Shown here in pieces: positions 8,160 to 12,853 of a DNA stretch of 12,853 nucleotides; within the stretch, counting starts at the first letter, position 1; every line of letters begins with the position of its first letter. The notes below the pieces were generated by a model. That model was not told the DNA's origin. It saw only the letters and a program-made list of their open reading frames with translations, and did no database searches. This stretch comes from Ruminococcus sp. UBA5884 (lineage in GTDB: Bacteria > Bacillota > Clostridia > Oscillospirales > Ruminococcaceae): NCBI GenBank assembly GCA_002431975.1, contig DJFA01000089.1:1-12853 (forward strand), given 5' to 3'. The translations under genes and the position numbers were made by a program.

Positions 8160-8177
8160 TTTTATTGTATGTTTCAA
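8149..8177 (-). promoter_or_regulatory. Promoter of the leftward dockerin operon
   Basis: On the minus strand TTGAAA (8172-8177) is followed after 17 bp by TATAAT (8149-8154), a near-consensus sigma-A type promoter. Transcription would begin near 8142 and give a leader of about 70 nt before the TTG at 8072. It probably drives the three leftward genes, which have no other obvious promoter in their 13- and 21-bp gaps. Confidence 0.75.
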
Positions 8178-8208
8178 CATATAAAATCTAAGAATTTTTC
8201 AGTATCGA

Positions 8209-8237
8209 TTGACATTTAACGGTTTATATTATATAAT
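8209..8237 (+). promoter_or_regulatory. Promoter of the C1 peptidase gene
   Basis: TTGACA (8209-8214), a 17-bp spacer and TATAAT (8232-8237) make a perfect-consensus sigma-A type promoter. The start would be near 8244, giving a leader of about 54 nt to the ATG at 8298. It is back to back with the leftward promoter; the two -35 boxes are about 31 bp apart. Confidence 0.85.
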
Positions 8238-8297
8238 AGGCTTATAAATCAAAAAAATATATAATGTAGACAAAATTAAGAAAAGAGGACAAAACTT

Positions 8298-11200
8298 ATG
8301 TTAAGAAAAAAAATCGCTGTGCTTATGGCACTCATGACAATTTCGCTGAATGTACCGCTTGAATCGGTTTCAGCAATGGATTTCGGTGACGTTTCAGGAG
8401 ATTTTGATATCAAAAAAGTTCCTGCACCGCAGATATACAACGACTATCTCAAAAATCCGGATAAATATCTTGTAAAGCCTTCATCAGTAAACAATGAAGA
8501 CAATGCACCCGTTGATGTATCTGAAAATCTGCCGGAAAGCTTCGACCTGCGTTCAGAGGGACTTGTTTCTTCAGTCAAAAATCAGGGAAATTACGGTACT
8601 TGCTGGGCTCAGTGTGCGGCTGCTTCAATGGAAACAAGTCTTATAGCACAGAATCCTTTTATAGATATTTCCGAATGGCAGCTTGCATATTTCGGCATGG
8701 TTTCAAGTCATGAATCTGATTACTCATATGGTTCAGCAGCTGATGACAGTTCATCTGATACTGACTTTTACAAGCTTTTTGAACCAGGCGGCTCACAGTC
8801 ACTGATAATCAACAATGCAATCCACTGGGGCGGAGTTTCAGATGAGGAAAAATTCCCGTACGGCTTTGAAGGCATTGCAAATGAGGATTACAGATATGAT
8901 TCTGATTATCATGTATCTGATATCTACAGGTCTGTTGAAAACCTTACAGCTTCAGAAAATGTGAACAGTCAGGTAAAGGAACTCGTCTATGACGGCATTT
9001 CTGTTACATTGAGCTTCCTTTCATATGACGGATTCTATAATTCTGAAACAGGAGCATATTTCGGTGATTCTACTGTTACAACAGAGGATAATGTATGGGC
9101 ATCATCTCATGCAGTTGCAATAGTCGGCTGGGACGATAACTATTCAAAGGAAAATTTCAGAGAGGATATGCGTCCTGAAAATGACGGTGCATGGCTCGTC
9201 AAGAACAGCTGGGGAAGCGATTTCGGAAATAACGGTTTCTGCTGGATATCCTATGAGGACAATTATGCAAGCTTTGATGCTGCATATTCTCTTGAGTATG
9301 CTGATAATTATGATAAATTGTATGAAAATGACAAGGGTCTTGCAAATCCATGGGACTACTATATATCACAGAATACAAAAGAGGGATATATTTCAAATAT
9401 ATTTACTGCTGAGGAAAATGAATATATAAGTGCTGCTGCATTCTTTACAAATGATAACGGTACTGAATATGAAATAACTGTATATACCGACCTTCAGGAC
9501 GAAACAAATCCGGCTTCAGGAACAGAACATAAAATTACTTCAGGCACTGAAAAATATGCAGGATACCATACATATGATTTCCCTGAGGCTGTATATGTTG
9601 AAAAGGGTCAGAAGTATTCCGTTGCTGTAAAGCTTGCAAATCCTGAAAAAAACTTTATTGCAACTGCTTCATCTCTCCCGACTCTTGATAATGCAGATGA
9701 TTATCAGAAATTCAGAAATTTAAGCTTTGTAAGCCTTGACGGCAAAACATGGTCAGATTCCTCGGAAGAAAACGAAAATGATGTTTCAGTAGGAATAATC
9801 AATTTAAGAGCCTTTGCAAACAGTGCGGATAAAATAGAATTTTCAGATTATGCTCCATATGTGGAAAACGGTGAGAAAATTTCTCTTTCTGCCGACAGCG
9901 GCAATGACATCTATTTTTCCTATGACGGCAATATATGGGAACTTTACGGAGAGCCGATAGAAATAACTGACAGCGATACAACAATTTACGCTTCACTGTC
10001 ACAGGACGGTTCTGATGCGGTTTCACATACATATTCACCGCAGACAGCAGTCCTTTCATCTCTTTCAGTCTATAATTCAGATGGATATGTAAAGGATATA
10101 ACAATAAGCAGCGGCAGCAAGGCTGTAACTGATATAAATGAAAGCATAACAGGCAATATGTCAGAAGGTCTTGCTGTAATTCCGACAGCTCCTGAGGGTA
10201 CAACTATAAACATAAACGGAAAAGTTGTTGAATCCGGTGAACGCTATTCATTCAGCATGGGCAGCGAACCATCTCTTGAAATAATTGTATCAGCGGAAAA
10301 TAAAAAAAGTACTGTATATAATGTAAACTATGAGGCACAATATGTTGACTATATAAATGAAATGGTTATTTTCCCTGAATCAGATGTTAAAATAACTGCT
10401 CCTGACGGCACTGAACTTGAAAGCTGGCAGAGCATAAGCGACTATATAGGTCAGACTCTTGAAGCTGAATACAAGGACGGTTCAGGAAAATTTGAAATAG
10501 TTCTGCCTCAGAGACCTGCAAAGCCGGAAAATGTAACATATACAATAGATTATGACAAGATGAGCATAAAATTCAATCAGGATATAAGCTATTCATTCAG
10601 CGGTGATGATTCGGGTTCATGCTATGAAACATATCAGAAGGAAGGATATATCCCGATTGACAGGGTAAACGGTCAGATTATGTACTGCCGTACCCCTGCA
10701 ACTGAAAATACTTTCAAGAGTGAAGCCGCAGAATTTAAACTTGATGAACTTGCTGATGCCCCTGAGGCTGAAATAGTAGTAAAAAGCATTGCTGACAATT
10801 CAATATCAGTAGAACCGATTGACGGCGTTGAATACGGTATAGCACAGGTTTATTCAGAGGGCTATAACTATGAATATGAATGGAGCAGCAGTCCGGTATT
10901 TGAAAATCTTTTCCCTGCAACATCATATTCAGTCGCTGTAAGATATCCTTCAAAAGATGGCAAGCCTTTTTCAAAGCTTAAAGCTGTTTCAGTCGAAACA
11001 ACAGGCGTTGAACTGGTTACTGATATACGCTATCTTACAGGAAAAATTATGGTAATAACTGATGACAAGGTAAGTATTGCTGATTCAGAAGGAAATATCA
11101 TAAATTATGATGCGGATACTGATACATATCTTGAACAGGTTGATATTTTACAGTACAAGGGCCAGCAGCTTACTGTAACCAATATCACACAGAATTATTC

Positions 11201-11963
11201 ATATAAATTACAGATACCTGATTCTCCGGGATTTGTTTCTGAAGTGTCAGTTGACTACAAAAATGAGCAGCTCAATATAAATACCAATGGAAAATCCGTT
11301 TATTACAGCGTTGACAACTGCGAAACATGGGAGCTTGTCGAAAATTCTGACAGTGTGGATTCACTTACAACATTCCTGCCGACTATAGGCGATTATGTTT
11401 ATTTCAAAAACGGCTGTACCGATAAAAGCTTTGAAAGTGAAATCTATGCCATGTTTATTCCGCAAAGACGTGAGGCTGATTTCAAGGTTGAGCTTGACAA
11501 GTCCGGTTCAACCTCATTTTCAATAAAACCTATAGAAAATGCAGAATATACAATCATGCCGTTTGAAGGAATGGGCAGCTTTATATATACTGAAAATACT
11601 GAATTTACTGACCTTGAACCTGATACATACTACAGACTTGATATAAGACTCAAGGCAGATGACAGCAATTTTGCTTCAATGTCAAAGAGCGTAACAGTCA
11701 AGACTCCGGCTGATTCCAAATCTGCTGTAAAACTCTATGCACAACAGGGCGACCTTGACGGTGACGGAGAAGTTACCTCATATGATGCGTTGCTTGTACT
11801 CCAGTATGTTTCAGGAGAATCCTCAATAGATGATGAAATACTGCTTATGGCTGACAATGATTTGTCGCAGGAAATAACTTCATATGATGCACTCCTTGCA
11901 CTTCAGTATGTTGCAGGACTTGTTGACAATCTTCCGGTTGTCGGGGAAAGCGGTCAGCTTTAA
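8298..11963 (+). CDS. Secreted C1 (papain-family) cysteine peptidase with dockerin
   Basis: Exported protease of 1221 aa. The signal peptide (MLRKKIAVLMALM, cut after VSA at about residue 26) and a short pro-like segment precede a papain domain opening with SFDLRSEG (81-88). Active-site residues are visible: Gln96 and Cys102 (NQGNYGTCWA), His271 (SSHAVAIVGW) and Asn303 (VKNSWG). Residues about 350-508 resemble the lectin-like domain that often follows C1 peptidases in clostridia. Next come a chitobiase C-terminal-like beta stretch (about 516-580), a cadherin-like beta sandwich (588-677) and fibronectin-III-like regions (about 820-902 and 1060-1136). The dockerin at 1151-1210 has a canonical first loop (DLDGDGEVTSYD) and a degenerate second loop (DNDLSQEITSYD). 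GAGG lies 9 nt before the ATG and a consensus promoter is at 8209-8237. It is transcribed alone, divergently from the other dockerin genes. Peptidase and dockerin are firm, accessory domains tentative, substrate unknown. Confidence 0.92.
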   Translation: MLRKKIAVLMALMTISLNVPLESVSAMDFGDVSGDFDIKKVPAPQIYNDYLKNPDKYLVKPSSVNNEDNAPVDVSENLPESFDLRSEGLVSSVKNQGNYGTCWAQCAAASMETSLIAQNPFIDISEWQLAYFGMVSSHESDYSYGSAADDSSSDTDFYKLFEPGGSQSLIINNAIHWGGVSDEEKFPYGFEGIANEDYRYDSDYHVSDIYRSVENLTASENVNSQVKELVYDGISVTLSFLSYDGFYNSETGAYFGDSTVTTEDNVWASSHAVAIVGWDDNYSKENFREDMRPENDGAWLVKNSWGSDFGNNGFCWISYEDNYASFDAAYSLEYADNYDKLYENDKGLANPWDYYISQNTKEGYISNIFTAEENEYISAAAFFTNDNGTEYEITVYTDLQDETNPASGTEHKITSGTEKYAGYHTYDFPEAVYVEKGQKYSVAVKLANPEKNFIATASSLPTLDNADDYQKFRNLSFVSLDGKTWSDSSEENENDVSVGIINLRAFANSADKIEFSDYAPYVENGEKISLSADSGNDIYFSYDGNIWELYGEPIEITDSDTTIYASLSQDGSDAVSHTYSPQTAVLSSLSVYNSDGYVKDITISSGSKAVTDINESITGNMSEGLAVIPTAPEGTTININGKVVESGERYSFSMGSEPSLEIIVSAENKKSTVYNVNYEAQYVDYINEMVIFPESDVKITAPDGTELESWQSISDYIGQTLEAEYKDGSGKFEIVLPQRPAKPENVTYTIDYDKMSIKFNQDISYSFSGDDSGSCYETYQKEGYIPIDRVNGQIMYCRTPATENTFKSEAAEFKLDELADAPEAEIVVKSIADNSISVEPIDGVEYGIAQVYSEGYNYEYEWSSSPVFENLFPATSYSVAVRYPSKDGKPFSKLKAVSVETTGVELVTDIRYLTGKIMVITDDKVSIADSEGNIINYDADTDTYLEQVDILQYKGQQLTVTNITQNYSYKLQIPDSPGFVSEVSVDYKNEQLNINTNGKSVYYSVDNCETWELVENSDSVDSLTTFLPTIGDYVYFKNGCTDKSFESEIYAMFIPQRREADFKVELDKSGSTSFSIKPIENAEYTIMPFEGMGSFIYTENTEFTDLEPDTYYRLDIRLKADDSNFASMSKSVTVKTPADSKSAVKLYAQQGDLDGDGEVTSYDALLVLQYVSGESSIDDEILLMADNDLSQEITSYDALLALQYVAGLVDNLPVVGESGQL

Positions 11964-11965
11964 TA

Positions 11966-12206
11966 AACGCCAATTCGATGATAAAATTTTATGATTAAAA
12001 ACAAGAAATTTCCCATTGTAGGGGCGACCATTGGTCGCCCGCCGGAATTATGGTTAAACCATAAATCTGATATTTGTTTTCTGTACGGGAAAAATGTTGG
12101 TTGTCTGCATAAAATTCTGGTAAAACAAACGGGCGACCAATGGTCGCCCCTACAAAACGAATATGCATTTCAGATAAATGAATTACAGAAAATAACCATC
12201 GAATTG
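11966..12206. mobile_element. MITE-like palindromic repeat element
   Basis: A non-coding element of about 241 bp lies between the C1 peptidase and the deaminase. Its ends carry inverted CAATTCGATG (11971-11980) and CATCGAATTG (12197-12206). Inside are perfect 25-bp inverted arms at 12017-12041 and 12130-12154. Each arm holds a 19-nt palindrome, GGGCGACCA-T-TGGTCGCCC in the left arm and its complement in the right. Another 17-nt palindrome centred on GGTTAAACC is at 12048-12064. TTAATAA occurs at both borders (11960-11966 and 12210-12216), a possible target duplication or chance. It has no transposase and would depend on one elsewhere. No T-tract follows the hairpins, so it is not a classic terminator. 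Apart from this element I see nothing in the 11964-12240 gap. Confidence 0.65.
12017..12154. repeat. 25-bp perfect inverted repeat with nested 19-nt palindromes
   Basis: The arms at 12017-12041 and 12130-12154 are exact reverse complements. They are much richer in G and C than the surrounding DNA. Each arm can fold on itself or pair with the other across an 88-nt loop, so two alternative RNA or cruciform structures are possible. They form the core of the MITE-like element. Confidence 0.9.
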
Positions 12207-12240
12207 TTGTTAATAAAAAAATGAAAGGTATATCTGATTT

Positions 12241-12729
12241 ATGGAAAGACGGGATAAAACAAATTATTATCTTGATATAGCTGAAACTGTTCTTGAAAGG
12301 AGTACCTGTTTAAGACGTGTTTTTGGTGCTATCATAGTAAAAAATGATGAAATAATTGCTACAGGCTATAACGGTGCTCCAAGAGGAAGAATAAACTGTT
12401 CTGACTCAGGATACTGCATAAGACAGAAGCTTAATATACCAAGAGGTCAGCGTTATGAGCTGTGCCGTTCCGTTCATGCAGAGGCAAATGCAATAATTTC
12501 AGCTTCAAGACAGAAACTTATAAATTCAACGCTTTATCTTGCCTGCCATAATGCAGAAAACAATGCTCTTGACGGCAATGTTGAACCATGCTCCATGTGC
12601 AAAAGACTTATAATAAATGCCGGTATCAGAAACGTCATTATCCGCATTGACAGGGATAATTACAGAGAAATAACTGTTGAAGACTGGATTGAAAATGATG
12701 AATCCCTTACCGATAATCAGGGATATTAA
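12241..12729 (+). CDS. dCMP deaminase (ComEB-type cytidine/deoxycytidylate deaminase)
   Basis: Cytosolic zinc enzyme of 162 aa, a usual length for the family. It deaminates dCMP to dUMP, the substrate of thymidylate synthase, in dTTP synthesis. Catalytic zinc ligands and the proton shuttle are visible: HAE (His79, Glu81) and PCSMC (Cys117, Cys120). The N-terminal STCLRRVFGAIIVKND, the TGYNGAPRG turn and the Cys-rich insert (Cys53, Cys59, Cys75, with IPRGQRYELCRSVHAE) are typical of dCMP rather than free cytidine deaminases. The ATG at 12241 is preceded by GAAAGG with a long 12-nt spacing, so translation may be modest. No clear promoter is seen in the 277-bp gap upstream, which is mostly the repeat element. 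A strong terminator follows. It has no functional link to the dockerin genes. Confidence 0.92.
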   Translation: MERRDKTNYYLDIAETVLERSTCLRRVFGAIIVKNDEIIATGYNGAPRGRINCSDSGYCIRQKLNIPRGQRYELCRSVHAEANAIISASRQKLINSTLYLACHNAENNALDGNVEPCSMCKRLIINAGIRNVIIRIDRDNYREITVEDWIENDESLTDNQGY

Positions 12730-12738
12730 AAATATAAA

Positions 12739-12773
12739 GGAAACCTCTTTTTAAGAAGGGGTTTCTTTTTTTT
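12739..12773 (+). terminator. Intrinsic terminator after the dCMP deaminase
   Basis: GAAACCTCTT (12740-12749) pairs with AAGGGGTTTC (12756-12765), 10 bp with one T-G wobble, around the loop TTTAAG. An eight-T run follows (12766-12773). It begins 10 bp after the stop codon of the deaminase. This is a textbook rho-independent terminator. Confidence 0.9.
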
Positions 12774-12815
12774 ATCTGTTATAATTCTGAAATATTGTAT
12801 AATAATATTTATATT

Positions 12816-12853
12816 AACGCCAATTCGATGAATTATTTCTGTAGGGGCGACCA
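12816..12853 (+). mobile_element. Second copy of the palindromic repeat, cut by the window edge
   Basis: AACGCCAATTCGATGA (12816-12831) is identical to the left end of the element at 11966-11981. After 8 bases, TGTAGGGGCGACCA (12840-12853) repeats the beginning of the 25-bp arm at 12017. The spacing between the end sequence and the arm is much shorter than in the first copy (8 versus 35 bases), so the copies differ internally. The rest lies outside the window. Between the terminator and this copy (12774-12815) I see only AT-rich sequence. Confidence 0.7.

Noticed and set aside
12017..12154. Hairpins after the C1 peptidase gene as an intrinsic terminator
   Set aside because: Strong stems are present but neither is followed by a T-run, so a rho-independent terminator cannot be supported.
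11991..12224. A 77-codon open frame on the plus strand beginning MIKNKKFPIVGATIGRPP
   Set aside because: It runs almost entirely through the palindromic repeat element, with residues VGATIGRPP coming from the GGGGCGACCATTGG motif itself. It has no Shine-Dalgarno and no domain. Such peptides are an expected by-product of this repeat family.
12798..12803. TATAAT that could be a promoter -10 downstream of the deaminase terminator
   Set aside because: No -35-like hexamer lies at 16-18 bp upstream, and the surrounding DNA is nearly all A and T.

Overview
The window looks like chromosomal DNA of a fibre-degrading gut or rumen Firmicute, most likely Ruminococcus (for example the R. flavefaciens group) or a close relative. 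This is inferred from the moderately AT-rich composition, four secreted proteins that each end in a type I-like dockerin, a cohesin-like domain in one of them, BspA-type leucine-rich repeats, and a repeat family built on GGGCGACCA/TGGTCGCCC palindromes. No 16S or other taxonomic marker is present.

Layout. A divergent promoter region (about 8073-8297) separates two transcription units. Leftward, three tightly spaced genes form a probable operon, in transcription order: (i) a 1456-aa protein with 22 LRR_5 repeats, a threonine-rich linker, a papain-like cysteine peptidase and a dockerin; (ii) a 503-aa secreted protein of unknown, possibly beta-propeller fold, with a dockerin; (iii) a 717-aa protein with a cohesin-like domain, a papain-like peptidase and a dockerin. 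Rightward is one 1221-aa C1 (papain) peptidase with a lectin-like region, several beta-sandwich regions and a dockerin. Both directions have near-consensus sigma-A type promoters with 17-bp spacers. The right-hand 0.9 kb holds a palindromic MITE-like repeat (11966-12206), a dCMP deaminase gene (12241-12729) with a strong intrinsic terminator, and the start of a second copy of the repeat cut by the window edge.

How it may work together. All four large proteins carry signal peptides and dockerins, so they should be exported and docked onto cohesins of a cellulosome-like scaffold. Three are cysteine peptidases, two of them paralogues sharing about 520 aa (peptidase, an unrecognised C-terminal module and dockerin) but with different N-terminal modules (cohesin versus LRR). 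The locus therefore looks like a proteolytic branch of a cellulosome. The cohesin-peptidase-dockerin protein could act both as cargo and as a docking site. These functional statements are inference from domain content read by eye; no database search was run. The dCMP deaminase is an unrelated housekeeping-type gene.
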